Positions 8,877-18,707 of a stretch of 52,442 bases of DNA are shown piece by piece; the stretch's first letter is position 1; every line of letters begins with the position of its first letter. Under the pieces are notes generated by a model, which was not told the origin of the DNA, ran no database searches, and saw nothing but the letters and a program-made list of their open reading frames with translations. The position numbers and the translations under genes were made by a program. The stretch comes from Pseudomonadota bacterium (GTDB lineage: Bacteria; Pseudomonadota; Gammaproteobacteria; Burkholderiales; Thiobacillaceae): NCBI GenBank assembly GCA_021820845.1, contig JAKADC010000015.1, positions 1-52,442 of the forward strand, read 5' to 3'.

Positions 8877-9712
8877 TAGAGTTCGATCTCCCCTTCAAAT
8901 ACCGTTTCGGCCGGGCCGGTCATGTAGACCGGCTGGCCCTTGCCCGCCCATTCGACGACCAGGTCGCCGCCGCGTGTGTGCACGCTGACCGGGCTCTTGA
9001 GCCAGTCCTGGCGGATGCCGGCGACCGCCGCGGCGCAGGCGCCGGTGCCGCAGGCGAGCGTCTCGCCGGCGCCGCGCTCGTACACGCGCAGGCGGATGTC
9101 GTGCGGCGTCAGCACCTGCATGAAGCCGGCGTTGACCCGCTGCGGAAAGCGCGAATGCGATTCGATCGCCGCGCCGAGAATGTCCACCGGCGCGCTGTCG
9201 AGGTCGTTCACGCGCAGCACGGCGTGCGGATTGCCCATCGACAGCGCGGCGATGTCGAGGACATGCTGGCCGACCTTGAGCGCGTAGGTCATCTTCTCGG
9301 TTTCCGCGGCGAACGGGATGTCCGCGGGCGCGAAGCGCGGCGCGCCCATGTCGACCGTGACGAGGCCGTTGGCGAGCAGGCGCGGCTCGATCACGCCGGA
9401 CGCGGTCTCCACGCGGATCGCGGTCTTGTCGGTGAGCCCATGGTCGTGCACGAAGCGCACGAAGCAGCGCGCGCCGTTGCCGCATTGCTCCACCTCGCCG
9501 CCGTCCGCGTTGAAGATGCGGTAGCGAAAATCGGCGTCGTCGCGGGTGGGTTTCTCGACCAGCAGAATCTGGTCGCAGCCGATGCCGAAGTGGCGATCGG
9601 CGATGCGACGGTACTGGGCGGGGCTGAGTGAGACGGCCTGCGTGATGCCGTCGAACACGACGAAGTCGTTGCCGAGGCCGTGCATTTTGGTGAATTTCAG
9701 TTTCGTGCCCAT
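8876..9712 (-). CDS. dapF: Diaminopimelate epimerase
   Basis: This 278-residue enzyme converts LL-diaminopimelate to meso-diaminopimelate, used for lysine and for peptidoglycan crosslinks. Both catalytic cysteines are present: Cys77 in [10 protein letters not shown] and Cys221 in LACGTGACA. The N-terminus ([14 protein letters not shown]) is characteristic. Length is normal. It is cytoplasmic and acts as a two-base racemase without cofactor. It heads the dapF-DUF484-xerC group and lies 7 bases downstream of the CoA-binding protein gene, so the whole minus-strand run from the acyltransferases to xerC may be one operon. Confidence 0.97.
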   Translation of the reverse strand: MGTKLKFTKMHGLGNDFVVFDGITQAVSLSPAQYRRIADRHFGIGCDQILLVEKPTRDDADFRYRIFNADGGEVEQCGNGARCFVRFVHDHGLTDKTAIRVETASGVIEPRLLANGLVTVDMGAPRFAPADIPFAAETEKMTYALKVGQHVLDIAALSMGNPHAVLRVNDLDSAPVDILGAAIESHSRFPQRVNAGFMQVLTPHDIRLRVYERGAGETLACGTGACAAAVAGIRQDWLKSPVSVHTRGGDLVVEWAGKGQPVYMTGPAETVFEGEIEL

Positions 9713-9719
9713 CGGGTGC

Positions 9720-10139
9720 TCATGCGGTCCTGAGTCTGGCGAATTCCTTGAGCAGGCAGCGGTCCATCACGACCGTCATGCCGCCGGCTTGCGCCTGCCG
9801 GGCGGCGGATTCGTGGACGATGCCTTCCTGGATCCAGATAGCTGGCAAGTGTAGCGCCAGGCACTGTCCGACGATAGCGGGGACGTGCTCGGCGGCGCGG
9901 AACACGTCGACCAGGTCGACCGCGAACGGAATGTCGGCGAGGCTCGGATACGCCTTCTCGCCCAGCACCTCGTCGACCAGCGGGCGCACCGGCACGATGC
10001 GATAACCGTAGCGCTGCATGGCCTGGGCCACGCGGTAGCTCGGGCGGGCGGGCTGGGGCGACAGGCCGACGACGGCGATGGTCCTCGTGCGGTCGAGCAG
10101 CGCGCGCAGGGCGTTGTCGTCGGGATTGGCGAAACTCAT
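9720..10139 (-). CDS. CoA-binding domain protein (YccU-like)
   Basis: This 139-residue single-domain protein has a Rossmann-type CoA-binding fold: [26 protein letters not shown] at residues 21-46, then GYRIVPVRP, and a C-terminal conserved [14 protein letters not shown] and [10 protein letters not shown]. It resembles YccU/COG1832, related to the CoA-binding domain of succinyl-CoA synthetase and acyl-CoA synthetases, but with no partner catalytic domain. Function is not established. The start at 10139 is the first ATG that keeps the domain, and it overlaps the upstream GNAT gene stop by four bases (ATGA). Confidence 0.88.
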   Translation of the reverse strand: MSFANPDDNALRALLDRTRTIAVVGLSPQPARPSYRVAQAMQRYGYRIVPVRPLVDEVLGEKAYPSLADIPFAVDLVDVFRAAEHVPAIVGQCLALHLPAIWIQEGIVHESAARQAQAGGMTVVMDRCLLKEFARLRTA

Positions 10140-10633
10140 AGGGTCAATTCCATCACATGGTCGTCCATCACGAAGCCGTGGCCGATGTCGAACACGCGCG
10201 ACTCGACGATGCGGAAGCCGTATTTGCGGTAGGCGGCGAGGGCCTGTGCGTTGCCGCGGTTCACCTGCAGCCACAGGCGGCGGCACCGGTGCTGGCGCGC
10301 CCAGTCCAGCGCAGCCTTCAGCATGGCGGTGCCGATTCCCTGCCGCTGGCGCGCGGGATGCACGTAGAGCTTGTCGAGCTTGCAGTCGGCGCCGTCGAGC
10401 GCGGCATGGGCGAAGCCGACCGCCGATGCGTCGCGGCGGGCGATCCACCAGGCGTGGCGCGGATCGTCGAGTTGCGCGCGGATGCGATCGGCGGCGTAGC
10501 GATCGCTCAGCATCGCGTCGATCTGCGCCTGCGAAATCAGCGCCGAGTAGGTTGCCTGCCAGACGGTGCGCGCCAGCGCGCTGACCGCATCGATATCCTC
10601 CGCTGTCAGACGGTGCAGGCTGGCGTCATTCAT
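10136..10633 (-). CDS. GNAT family N-acetyltransferase
   Basis: This 165-residue protein has the GNAT fold with the acetyl-CoA pyrophosphate-binding motif A, VHPARQRQGIGTAML, followed by the motif B segment NAQALAAYRKYGFRIVESR. Substrate is not predictable; similar small GNATs acetylate protein N-termini or small amines. The start at 10633 is the natural one. The frame is open for 32 more codons upstream, but those overlap the acyltransferase gene and are not GNAT-like. It overlaps both neighbours: its start lies within the last 8 bases of the upstream acyltransferase gene, and its stop overlaps the start of the CoA-binding protein. Confidence 0.87.
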   Translation of the reverse strand: MNDASLHRLTAEDIDAVSALARTVWQATYSALISQAQIDAMLSDRYAADRIRAQLDDPRHAWWIARRDASAVGFAHAALDGADCKLDKLYVHPARQRQGIGTAMLKAALDWARQHRCRRLWLQVNRGNAQALAAYRKYGFRIVESRVFDIGHGFVMDDHVMELTL

Positions 10634-11540
10634 ACAGGCTGGCTTCTCCTTCCGGACGGGTCTTGAAGCGGCGGTGCAGCCACAGGTATTGCGGTGGCAT
10701 TTCGCGGATGCGCTCCTCGATGAACGCATTCATGCGTGCGACGTCGGCTTCGACATCGTCGCTGGGAAAACGCTCCCACGGCGGATAGAAACGCACCGCG
10801 TAACCCTCGCCGCCGGGCAGCTGGCGGGTGATGGCGGGCACGACCTGCGCGCCGGTGAGCTTGGCGAGCCGCGGCAGCGCCGAGAGCGTGGCGGCGGACA
10901 CGCCGAAGAAGGGCACGAACACCGCATTGAGGCGGCCCTGGTCCTGGTCCGGCAGGTAGTAGAACGGCAGCGGCGTCTTCAGCGCCTTCAGCACGGGTTT
11001 GATGCCGTCCGACTTGGCGACGAGCACCGGCTTGCGGAAGCGCGAGCGCCCGCGCAGCATGAGCCAGTCGGAGGCGGGGTTCTTCGAGGGTGCGTACATC
11101 GAGGCGACCTGGCGGTCCATCGACAGCCGCACGCCGCCCATGTCGAGCCCCACGAAGTGCGGCGCGAGCCAGATGACCGGTCGCACGCCGTCGCCGAGGG
11201 CGGCTTCGGGGTTGTCGATGCGGATGAGGCGCCGCAGGCGCGCCTCGGACCCCCACCACAGCAGGCCATGTTCGAGCACCGCCCGCATCGAGGCCTGGAA
11301 GGTCTGCCGCAGCCAGCGCTCGCGCACCGGCCCGGGCGTGTCGGGAAAGCACAGGGCGAGGTTGGTGGCGACGACGTGGCGCCGCTTGCCCGGCACCTGC
11401 GCCAGCAGCCAGCCCAGCGCGTTGCCGGCGGCCGCCTGCAGCGGCAGCGGCAGCCAGTGCAGCAGCCACAGCGCCGCGACGCCGAGCCAGACGGGCAGCA
11501 GCGCGGGTCGGATCAACGTGCTGGATGGCGCGCGGCTCAT
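10626..11540 (-). CDS. Lysophospholipid/lipid A acyltransferase (LpxL/HtrB family), copy 1
   Basis: This 304-residue inner-membrane acyltransferase has an N-terminal membrane anchor (about residues 10-50) and the catalytic H-x4-D motif as H128-FVGL-D133. The family block with [18 protein letters not shown] and a C-terminal [15 protein letters not shown] follow. LpxL/LpxM enzymes transfer a secondary acyl chain from acyl-ACP to the Kdo-lipid A precursor at the cytoplasmic face. It overlaps by four bases (ATGA) a second family member upstream, giving a pair that could add the two secondary chains. Which position each acylates cannot be read from sequence. Confidence 0.92.
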   Translation of the reverse strand: MSRAPSSTLIRPALLPVWLGVAALWLLHWLPLPLQAAAGNALGWLLAQVPGKRRHVVATNLALCFPDTPGPVRERWLRQTFQASMRAVLEHGLLWWGSEARLRRLIRIDNPEAALGDGVRPVIWLAPHFVGLDMGGVRLSMDRQVASMYAPSKNPASDWLMLRGRSRFRKPVLVAKSDGIKPVLKALKTPLPFYYLPDQDQGRLNAVFVPFFGVSAATLSALPRLAKLTGAQVVPAITRQLPGGEGYAVRFYPPWERFPSDDVEADVARMNAFIEERIREMPPQYLWLHRRFKTRPEGEASLYE

Positions 11541-12409
11541 TCTTCGGGCGGGTCGTCCGGGTGCGCCACGCCGCCTGGGCGCTTGTGGCGGTTGTAGCTC
11601 CACAGATATTGCGCCGGGAAGCGCCGCACGACGTCTTCCACGCCGCGGTTGATCGCGGTGGCTGCGGCGGTCTTCTCTTCGGGCAGCGGCGCGTCCAGCG
11701 GAAAGACGTGGATGTGATAGCCGCGTCCCCAGCTCAGGCGCTCGGCCGCGATGAAGAACGCTGCCGCGCCGGTCTTGCGCTGCAGGCTGGCGACGAGCGT
11801 CGGCGTGTAGGCCGGGCGCCCGAAGAACGGCGCCCACACGCCGTCCCCGCTGGTGGCGACCTGGTCGGGCAGGATGCCGATCGCTTCGTGGCGCTTCAGC
11901 GCCGCCAGCTGGGCGCGCACGCCGGACAGATCGGTCGGCACCAGCGTCGCCTGGCCGCGCTGGCGGCCGGCCAGCATCAAGGACGCGAGCATCGGCTTGC
12001 GTGGCGGCTTGTACATGGCCGTGAAGGGATGCAGCGACGCGTAATACAGGTTGATGATCTCGAAGCAGCCGACGTGCGGGCCGATGAGGATGATGCCCTT
12101 GCCGGCCGCGCGCGCGGCGTCGATGTGCTCCCAGCCGGTCGTGCCCTTGACCAGCTTCACCACCTGCGCGTAGGGGCGCAGCCACACCGGCACGAGTTCG
12201 ACGATGGCCTTGCCGGACTCGCCGATCGCCTGGCGCAGCAGGCGCCTGCAGTCGCGCCCCGGCGCGCACAGGCCGCTGTCGAACAGATTGCTGCGCATGC
12301 GCCCGGAATGGCGTCCCGGCGCCCAGTAGACGAGCCACCCCAGGGCGATCCCGAGCCCATGCAGCAGCGGCAGCGGCAGGCGGGCCAGCAGCTTGAACAG
12401 GAACATCAT
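11537..12409 (-). CDS. Lysophospholipid/lipid A acyltransferase (LpxL/HtrB family), copy 2
   Basis: This 290-residue protein belongs to the same family as the downstream neighbour, with an N-terminal hydrophobic anchor ([20 protein letters not shown]), catalytic H112-VGCF-E117, and [20 protein letters not shown]. The C-terminal [17 protein letters not shown] is typical. I start at the double ATG (12409/12406). An in-frame extension to 12496 would add 29 charged residues before the membrane anchor and is unlikely. No good Shine-Dalgarno is visible. It is divergent from metK, and the 219-base gap between them must hold promoters for both directions. Confidence 0.9.
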   Translation of the reverse strand: MMFLFKLLARLPLPLLHGLGIALGWLVYWAPGRHSGRMRSNLFDSGLCAPGRDCRRLLRQAIGESGKAIVELVPVWLRPYAQVVKLVKGTTGWEHIDAARAAGKGIILIGPHVGCFEIINLYYASLHPFTAMYKPPRKPMLASLMLAGRQRGQATLVPTDLSGVRAQLAALKRHEAIGILPDQVATSGDGVWAPFFGRPAYTPTLVASLQRKTGAAAFFIAAERLSWGRGYHIHVFPLDAPLPEEKTAAATAINRGVEDVVRRFPAQYLWSYNRHKRPGGVAHPDDPPEE

Positions 12410-12579
12410 GCGGGCACGTGGCCCGGCACGGACGCGGGTCTGCGGCGGATCGGCGTCGCTTTTGCGGAATTGACGGTCGCGATGCGGGGGGTGCACAATG
12501 CAGATGCACGAGCCGCCGCGTTAATTCTGACAACTTGCGGGCGGGATACAAATACAGCTAAAGCGTCACCGCTCCGTTG

Positions 12580-12615
12580 GTCCCCCGAGCCGGTTACGCA
12601 GTCGATAATCGGGAC
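12580..12615 (+). promoter_or_regulatory. Hairpin in the metK leader (possible structured 5' UTR)
   Basis: GTCCC at 12580-12584 pairs with GGGAC at 12611-12615, and after a two-base bulge GA (12587-12588) pairs with TC (12609-12610), around a 20-base loop. It ends 13 bases before the metK ATG and just before its AGGAG ribosome binding site (12619-12623). It could be a regulatory leader, but I do not recognise a named SAM riboswitch class, and short GC hairpins are common here. Confidence 0.25.
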
Positions 12616-12628
12616 GACAGGAGCATTC

Positions 12629-13795
12629 ATGCAAAAGGATTTCATTTTTACGTCTGAGTCGGTGTCTGAAGGGCACCCCGACAAGATGGCGGATCAAGTG
12701 TCGGACGCTGTGCTCGACGCGATTCTAACCCAGGACAAACATGCACGCGTGGCGTGCGAGACGCTGCTGACCACCGGCCTGTGCGTCATCGCCGGCGAGA
12801 TCACGACCGCGGCGGTCATCGACTACAACCAGGTCGCGCGCCAGACCATCAAGCGCATCGGCTACGACTCATCCGAGATCGGCTTCGACTACAACACCTG
12901 CTCGGTGCTGGTCACCGTCGGCAAGCAGTCGCCCGACATCGCGCAGGGCGTCGACCGTGCCCACGACGATTATCTCGACCAGGGCGCCGGCGACCAGGGC
13001 CTGATGTTCGGCTACGCCTGCAGCGAAACGCCCGTGCTGATGCCGATGCCGATCTACCTCGCGCACCGCCTGACCGAGCGCCAGTCCGAGCTGCGCAAGG
13101 ACGGCCGCCTGCCGTGGCTGCGCCCCGACGCCAAGTCGCAGGTGTCGATCCGCTACGTCGACGGCAAGCCGCACTCCATCGACACCGTCGTGCTCTCCAC
13201 CCAGCACCATCCAGAGGTCTCGCATGCCCAGTTGTCCGAGGCGGTCATCGAGGAAATCATCAAGCCGGTGCTGCCGAAGGAAATGCTCACCGCCGATACC
13301 CGCTATCTGGTGAACCCGACCGGGCGCTTCGTCGTCGGCGGCCCGATGGGCGACGCCGGCCTCACCGGCCGCAAGATCATCGTCGACACCTACGGCGGCG
13401 CCTCGCCGCACGGCGGCGGCGCGTTCTCCGGCAAGGACCCGTCCAAGGTCGACCGCTCGGCCGCCTACGCGGGCCGCTACGTCGCGAAGAACATCGTCGC
13501 CGCCGGTCTCGCCGAGAAGTGCATGGTGCAGGTTTCCTACGCGATCGGCGTGGCCAAGCCGACCTCGCTGATGGTCGATACCTTCGGCACCGGGAAGATC
13601 CCCGAGGCCAAGATAGTCGAGCTGATCAACGCGCATTTCGACCTGCGGCCCAAGGGCATCGTCAACATGCTGGACCTGCTGCGGCCGATCTACACGCGCA
13701 CCGCGAGCTACGGCCACTTCGGCCGCGACGAGCCGGAATTCACCTGGGAAGTGACGGACAAGGCGGCGGCGCTGAAGGCGGCGGCCGGCGTCTGA
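12629..13795 (+). CDS. metK: S-adenosylmethionine synthetase
   Basis: This 388-residue enzyme makes S-adenosylmethionine from methionine and ATP. The N-terminal motif [20 protein letters not shown], the ATP-binding GYACSETP region and the [19 protein letters not shown] loop are all intact. The start at 12629 has AGGAG 5 bases upstream and gives the standard [20 protein letters not shown]-terminus. A strong terminator follows at 13821. Downstream is the SAH-riboswitch-controlled ahcY operon, so SAM production and SAH removal are genetic neighbours. Confidence 0.98.
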   Translation: MQKDFIFTSESVSEGHPDKMADQVSDAVLDAILTQDKHARVACETLLTTGLCVIAGEITTAAVIDYNQVARQTIKRIGYDSSEIGFDYNTCSVLVTVGKQSPDIAQGVDRAHDDYLDQGAGDQGLMFGYACSETPVLMPMPIYLAHRLTERQSELRKDGRLPWLRPDAKSQVSIRYVDGKPHSIDTVVLSTQHHPEVSHAQLSEAVIEEIIKPVLPKEMLTADTRYLVNPTGRFVVGGPMGDAGLTGRKIIVDTYGGASPHGGGAFSGKDPSKVDRSAAYAGRYVAKNIVAAGLAEKCMVQVSYAIGVAKPTSLMVDTFGTGKIPEAKIVELINAHFDLRPKGIVNMLDLLRPIYTRTASYGHFGRDEPEFTWEVTDKAAALKAAAGV

Positions 13796-13820
13796 CGCCC
13801 GCCGGCGCGGACGTCGAAAA

Positions 13821-13846
13821 GAGCCGGGTGTCCCGGCTCTTTTTTT
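13821..13846 (+). terminator. Rho-independent terminator after metK
   Basis: A perfect 8-bp stem GAGCCGGG/CCCGGCTC with a TGT loop is followed by seven T. It lies 25 bases after the metK stop and separates metK from the riboswitch-controlled ahcY unit. Confidence 0.92.
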
Positions 13847-13898
13847 CTTCTGCAAAGGGGGCCGCATGGTCCGTATTCCGCCACGGGGCTTCCCGGGG

Positions 13899-13904
13899 TA
13901 GAAT
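13899..13904 (+). promoter_or_regulatory. Candidate -10 element of the ahcY promoter
   Basis: TAGAAT at 13899-13904 has a weak -35-like ATTCCG 18 bases upstream (13875-13880). A transcript start about 7 bases downstream would place the 5' end directly at the SAH riboswitch, which supports the assignment. Confidence 0.5.
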
Positions 13905-13913
13905 GCCGCCTCG

Positions 13914-13979
13914 GTTCTGAGGAGCGCTGCGACGGTTCACCCGCCAGGCTCAGGACGCTTCCTTTCAACGGCGCTCACG
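13914..13979 (+). promoter_or_regulatory. S-adenosylhomocysteine (SAH) riboswitch
   Basis: The segment carries the conserved SAH riboswitch core: CTGAGGAGCGCTGCGAC (13917-13933), CCAGGCTCAGG (13944-13954) and CAACGGCGCTCAC (13966-13978). CTGAG (13917-13921) can pair with CTCAG (13949-13953). GAGCGC (13922-13927) can pair with GCGCTC (13971-13976), reproducing the family's pseudoknot. It ends about 21 bases before the ahcY Shine-Dalgarno. In the known family (mainly beta- and gammaproteobacteria) binding of SAH turns on ahcY, relieving SAH inhibition of methyltransferases. Here it should control ahcY, the YvlD-like gene and metF together. Confidence 0.93.
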
Positions 13980-14011
13980 TTTTCTTTTTTGTGAACAGAA
14001 AGGAGGGCGTG

Positions 14012-15445
<1,434 letters not shown>

Positions 15446-15468
15446 TCGATCCTCCGGAGGAGCGCGTC

Positions 15469-15807
15469 ATGCATCTGGTTCTGCTGTGGATTCTGAATGC
15501 CGTCGCCCTGCTGGCGGTGACGTACCTGCTGCCCACGATCCGGGTCTCGGGCTTCGGCACGGCGCTCGCCGCCGCGCTGGTGCTGGGCCTCATCAATACG
15601 CTGGTGCGGCCGATATTGACGCTCCTCACCTTGCCGATCACGGTGCTGACGCTCGGCATCTTCTACCTCGTGCTGAACGGCCTGCTGTTCTGGCTTGCCA
15701 GCGCGCTCATCCCCGGTTTCGAGGTGCGCGGACTCGGCTCGGCCATCGTCGGCGCGATCCTGTACGGCATCATCGCCTGGGCGCTGTCCGCGCTCATCCC
15801 CTACTAG
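15469..15807 (+). CDS. YvlD/phage-holin-4_2-type membrane protein
   Basis: This 112-residue very hydrophobic protein has four predicted transmembrane helices: about residues 1-22, 30-48, 52-78 and 88-110. The family signature is NTLVRPILTLLTLPITVLTLG, found in the YvlD / Phage_holin_4_2 family. Function is unknown; it is not evidence of a phage. A good ribosome binding site (GGAGGAG, 15454-15460) precedes the ATG. It lies between ahcY and metF, an arrangement that recurs in SAH-riboswitch operons of betaproteobacteria and suggests a link to methyl-group metabolism that has not been explained. Confidence 0.85.
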   Translation: MHLVLLWILNAVALLAVTYLLPTIRVSGFGTALAAALVLGLINTLVRPILTLLTLPITVLTLGIFYLVLNGLLFWLASALIPGFEVRGLGSAIVGAILYGIIAWALSALIPY

Positions 15808-15816
15808 GATTCAATC

Positions 15817-16647
15817 TTGACTACGCGCACCTTCAGCTTTGAATTCTTCCCGCCCAAGACGGCGGAGGGCGTGGAGAAGCTTCGCGCCACGCGTGCGCAG
15901 CTCGCGCAGCTCCAGCCCAAGTTCTTTTCCGTCACCTTCGGCGCCGGCGGCTCGACGCGCGACCGGACGCTCGAGACCGTGCGCGAAATCCAGGCGTCCG
16001 GCTCGGAGGCCGCGCCGCACCTGTCGTGCATCGGCTCGACCGAGGACAGCATCCGCGACATCCTCGATGCATACAAGAGCCAGGGCATCCGCCACCTCGT
16101 CGCGCTGCGCGGCGATCTGCCCTCGGGCACGCTGGACGCCGGCGAGTTCAACTACGCCAACGAGCTGGTGGCCTTCATCCGCAAGGAAACCGGCGACTGG
16201 TTCGAAATCGAGGTCGCGGCCTATCCCGAGGTTCACCCGCAGGCGCGTTCCGGCGCCGAGGACCTGGCCAACTTCAAGCGCAAGGTCGACGCCGGCGCCG
16301 ATTCGGCGATCACGCAATATTTCTTCAACGCCGACGCGTACTTCAATTTCGTCGAGGACGCGCACGCCCTCGGCGTCGACATTCCCATCGTCCCCGGCAT
16401 CATGCCGATCGGCAACTACGTGCAGCTCGCACGCTTCTCGGACGCCTGCGGCGCCGAGATCCCGCGCTGGCTGAGGAAGAAGCTCGAAGGCTACGGCGAC
16501 GATCTGGCGTCGATCCGCGCGTTCGGGCTCGACGTGGTGACGGACCTGTGCGAGCGCCTGCTCGCCGGCGGCGCGCCCGGGCTGCATTTCTACACGATGA
16601 ACCAGGCGGGCCCCTGCACGACGATCTGGCAACGGCTCGGACTGTAG
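15817..16647 (+). CDS. metF: 5,10-methylenetetrahydrofolate reductase
   Basis: This 276-residue FAD-dependent TIM-barrel enzyme makes 5-methyl-THF, the methyl donor for methionine synthesis. Characteristic segments are FSFEFFPPKTAEG at the N-terminus, FSVTFGAGGSTRD, HLVALRGDLP, EIEVAAYPEVHP and IPIVPGIMPIGNY. The start codon is TTG at 15817; no ATG fits. AGGA at 15807-15810 supports it. It is 9 bases after the upstream gene, so it belongs to the SAH-riboswitch operon, closing the cycle SAH to homocysteine to methionine. Confidence 0.96.
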   Translation: MTTRTFSFEFFPPKTAEGVEKLRATRAQLAQLQPKFFSVTFGAGGSTRDRTLETVREIQASGSEAAPHLSCIGSTEDSIRDILDAYKSQGIRHLVALRGDLPSGTLDAGEFNYANELVAFIRKETGDWFEIEVAAYPEVHPQARSGAEDLANFKRKVDAGADSAITQYFFNADAYFNFVEDAHALGVDIPIVPGIMPIGNYVQLARFSDACGAEIPRWLRKKLEGYGDDLASIRAFGLDVVTDLCERLLAGGAPGLHFYTMNQAGPCTTIWQRLGL

Positions 16648-16841
16648 ACGACGCGCCCGCCGCGTCCCTCGTTCAGGCGCCGGTCTCCTCCGGCCGGCGC
16701 CGCTCCTCCCCTGCGGACTTTCAGTCGGCGCCTGCATCAGCGTAGGCCGAATCCTACCTGCCTTTCCCCACGGCCGAACCAAGATGAAATTGCCTCTCTT
16801 GACCGAGCGGCAATCGACATCGACAGACAGAGGAGATCGCC
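16648..16841. other. Intergenic region after metF with a GC hairpin
   Basis: GGCGCCGG (16676-16683) can pair with CCGGCGCC (16694-16701). There is no T-tract, so it is only a possible Rho-assisted or weak terminator for the ahcY-yvlD-metF unit. The rest of this gap must carry the promoter for the next gene; TTGACC at 16799-16804 could be a -35 element, without a convincing -10. Confidence 0.35.
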
Positions 16842-17228
16842 ATGGAAAGAATTGCAATGCCGAACATCAAAGTGCAGGGTTTCGCGCAGGCGCGCCGGGC
16901 TGCCGTGGACAAGGCCGGCGAAATTCTGAAGCGCCCCGTCATCGTCGCCTGGAAAGACGACAAGAGCGGCATCTCGGCCCCGGAAATCCCCGGCGGACGC
17001 GACGGCCGCTGGCATGACTACGGAGAAAGCAACGACGGCGTCATGGAGCTGGACGTCGGCGACGCCTATCACTTCATTTTTACGGAAGCCGAGGGCTTCG
17101 AAGAGCCGGACATCAACCTCGTCAGCCTTGAGGACAACGGCGCCACGTTCCTGTGCCTCAACGACGCGTGTACGGAAGAGGAAAAGCAGAAGCTCGGGTA
17201 TTTTCCCGGCGGCGGCGTGGGCGGTTAA
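16842..17228 (+). CDS. Conserved hypothetical protein, possibly AF1514-like
   Basis: This 128-residue acidic soluble protein has no signal peptide or membrane segment. Its pattern (QARRAAVDKAGEILKRPVIVAWKDDKSG near the N-terminus, FEEPDINLVS, then a C-terminal Cys in FLCLNDAC and a glycine tail FPGGGVGG) reminds me of the AF1514-type family of small uncharacterised proteins. That match is from memory and weak. GAGGAGA at 16828-16834 is a good ribosome binding site. Codon use matches the core genome. No function proposed. Confidence 0.65.
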   Translation: MERIAMPNIKVQGFAQARRAAVDKAGEILKRPVIVAWKDDKSGISAPEIPGGRDGRWHDYGESNDGVMELDVGDAYHFIFTEAEGFEEPDINLVSLEDNGATFLCLNDACTEEEKQKLGYFPGGGVGG

Positions 17229-17258
17229 GGCGCCGAGGCCTAGAAGAGGGAGCGAATC

Positions 17259-17429
17259 ATGAGTGTTGGAACCATACTGCTGATCGTACTGATCCTGATC
17301 CTGATCCTGATCCTGATCGGCGCCATCCCTGCCTGGCCTTACAGCCGCGGCTGGGGTTACGGGCCGAGCGGCGGCGTTGGACTGCTCGTCGTCATTCTGA
17401 TCATTGCACTGATCGCCGGCTGGGTGTGA
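17259..17429 (+). CDS. DUF3309-type small membrane protein
   Basis: This 56-residue protein starts at an ATG preceded by GAGGGAG (17246-17252). It reads MSVGTILLIVLILILILILI, then GAIPAWPYSRGWGYGPSGG, then a second hydrophobic helix LLVVILIIALIAGWV. That two-helix layout with a W-x-x-SRGWGYGPSGG loop is the DUF3309 family, common in proteobacteria and of unknown function. The first helix is encoded by a tandem hexamer repeat (17289-17318). It follows the preceding hypothetical gene by 30 bases and may be co-transcribed. Confidence 0.82.
   Translation: MSVGTILLIVLILILILILIGAIPAWPYSRGWGYGPSGGVGLLVVILIIALIAGWV
17289..17318 (+). repeat. Tandem hexamer repeat (CTGATC)x5 inside the DUF3309 gene
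   Basis: Five perfect copies of CTGATC in frame encode alternating Leu-Ile in the first membrane helix. Slipped-strand gain or loss of a unit would change helix length by two residues without a frameshift. Confidence 0.95.
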
Positions 17430-17432
17430 CGG

Positions 17433-17463
17433 GGCGCGGCGGACCCCGCCGCCGCGCCGCTTT
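17433..17463. terminator. Possible terminator between convergent genes
   Basis: GGCGCGGCGG (17433-17442) can pair with a bulged CCGCCGCCGCGCC (17446-17458), but only three T follow. It lies between the convergent DUF3309 and aminotransferase genes. Weak evidence. Confidence 0.3.
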
Positions 17464-17516
17464 CCAGCCCGCGCCCTCGAACCTGCGGGGCCGGTCGCCG
17501 TGGCCGGTCTGCGCCG

Positions 17517-18632
17517 TCAGGACACGCAGGCCTTGAGCGCCTTCAGGCAGGCATCGATGTTTTCCTGCCTGGCGGAATGGCCCATCAGGCCGATGCGCCA
17601 GATCTTGCCGGCCATGTCGCCCAGGCCCGCGCCGATCTCCAGGTTGAATTCATTGAGCAGGCGGGCGCGCACCGCCGCATCGTCGACGCCTTCGGGCACA
17701 TAGATCGCGTTGAGCTGCGGCAGGCGGGCCGACGCCTCGACCACGTAGCCGAGGCCCATGCCCTCGAGGCCGGCCTTGAGCTTTTCGTGCATCGCCCGAT
17801 GGCGCGCCCACGAATTCTCCAGGCCCTCCTCCTCCAGCATCACCAGTGACTCGTGCAGCCCGTACATGGGGTTGACCGGCGCGGTGTGGTGATAGGTGCG
17901 CTTGCCCGCGGACTGCCAGTAGCCGAGCACCAGGTTGAGATCGAGGAACCAGCTCTGCACCGGCGTCTTGCGCGCCTTGATCTTTTCGACGGCGCGTTCG
18001 GAGAACGACACCGGCGACAGGCCCGGCGTGCACGACAGGCATTTCTGGCTGCCCGAATACGCCGCGTCGATGCCCCATTTGTCCAGATGGACCGGCGTGC
18101 CGCCGAGGCTGGTGACGCAGTCCATGATCGTGAGCGCGCCGAATTCGCGCGCGATCTTCGCCAGCGCCTCGCCGTCCGACTGCGCGCCGGTCGAGGTCTC
18201 CGCGTGGACGAAAGCCAGCACCTTCGCATCGGGATTCGCCTTGAAGGCATCGCGCACCTTCTGCGGATCGACCGGCTTGCCCCAGGCGTCGTCCACGACC
18301 ACCGGCACGCCGCCGGTCCGTTTGACGTTTTCGAGCATGCGGCCGCCAAACACGCCGTTGCGGCAGACGATCACCTTGTCGCCCGGTTCGACCAGGTTGA
18401 CGAAGCACATCTCCATCCCCGCCGAGCCGGGCGCCGAAACGGGGAAGGTCAGCGCGTTCTCGGTCTGGAACGCCATGCGCAGCATGGCCTTGATCTGCTC
18501 CATCAGCTCGACGAAGGCGGGGTCGAGGTGGCCGATCGTCGGGCGCGCCATCGCGTCGAGGATGCGCTGCGGCACGTCGGAGGGGCCGGGGCCCATGAGG
18601 ATGCGTCGGGGCGGGATGAAGGAAGCCGTCAT
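17517..18632 (-). CDS. Class V aminotransferase (alanine/serine-glyoxylate aminotransferase)
   Basis: This 371-residue PLP enzyme has the family start PPRRILMGPGPSDVPQRIL, the glycine loop SAPGSAGMEM, HAETSTGAQSD, the cofactor Asp in MDCVTSLGG and the Schiff-base Lys197 in YSGSQKCLSC. These fit alanine-glyoxylate / serine-glyoxylate aminotransferases, which make glycine from glyoxylate. The exact amino donor is not certain from sequence, and 2-aminoethylphosphonate-type relatives share the fold. I start at 18632, which gives the family N-terminus; an in-frame extension to 18665 adds 11 residues. It is convergent with the DUF3309 gene. Confidence 0.9.
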   Translation of the reverse strand: MTASFIPPRRILMGPGPSDVPQRILDAMARPTIGHLDPAFVELMEQIKAMLRMAFQTENALTFPVSAPGSAGMEMCFVNLVEPGDKVIVCRNGVFGGRMLENVKRTGGVPVVVDDAWGKPVDPQKVRDAFKANPDAKVLAFVHAETSTGAQSDGEALAKIAREFGALTIMDCVTSLGGTPVHLDKWGIDAAYSGSQKCLSCTPGLSPVSFSERAVEKIKARKTPVQSWFLDLNLVLGYWQSAGKRTYHHTAPVNPMYGLHESLVMLEEEGLENSWARHRAMHEKLKAGLEGMGLGYVVEASARLPQLNAIYVPEGVDDAAVRARLLNEFNLEIGAGLGDMAGKIWRIGLMGHSARQENIDACLKALKACVS

Positions 18633-18707
18633 AACCTTGGTCTCTGTGTGGAAAGTGTCAATCAAAACAAGGGCTTGATTCTACGGCAAACAGCGGGTGC
18701 CGGAAAA

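Noticed and set aside
15469..15807. Phage-holin annotation suggesting a prophage
   Set aside because: The Phage_holin_4_2/YvlD family is mostly chromosomal, and the gene lies inside the SAH-riboswitch operon; no other phage genes are present.
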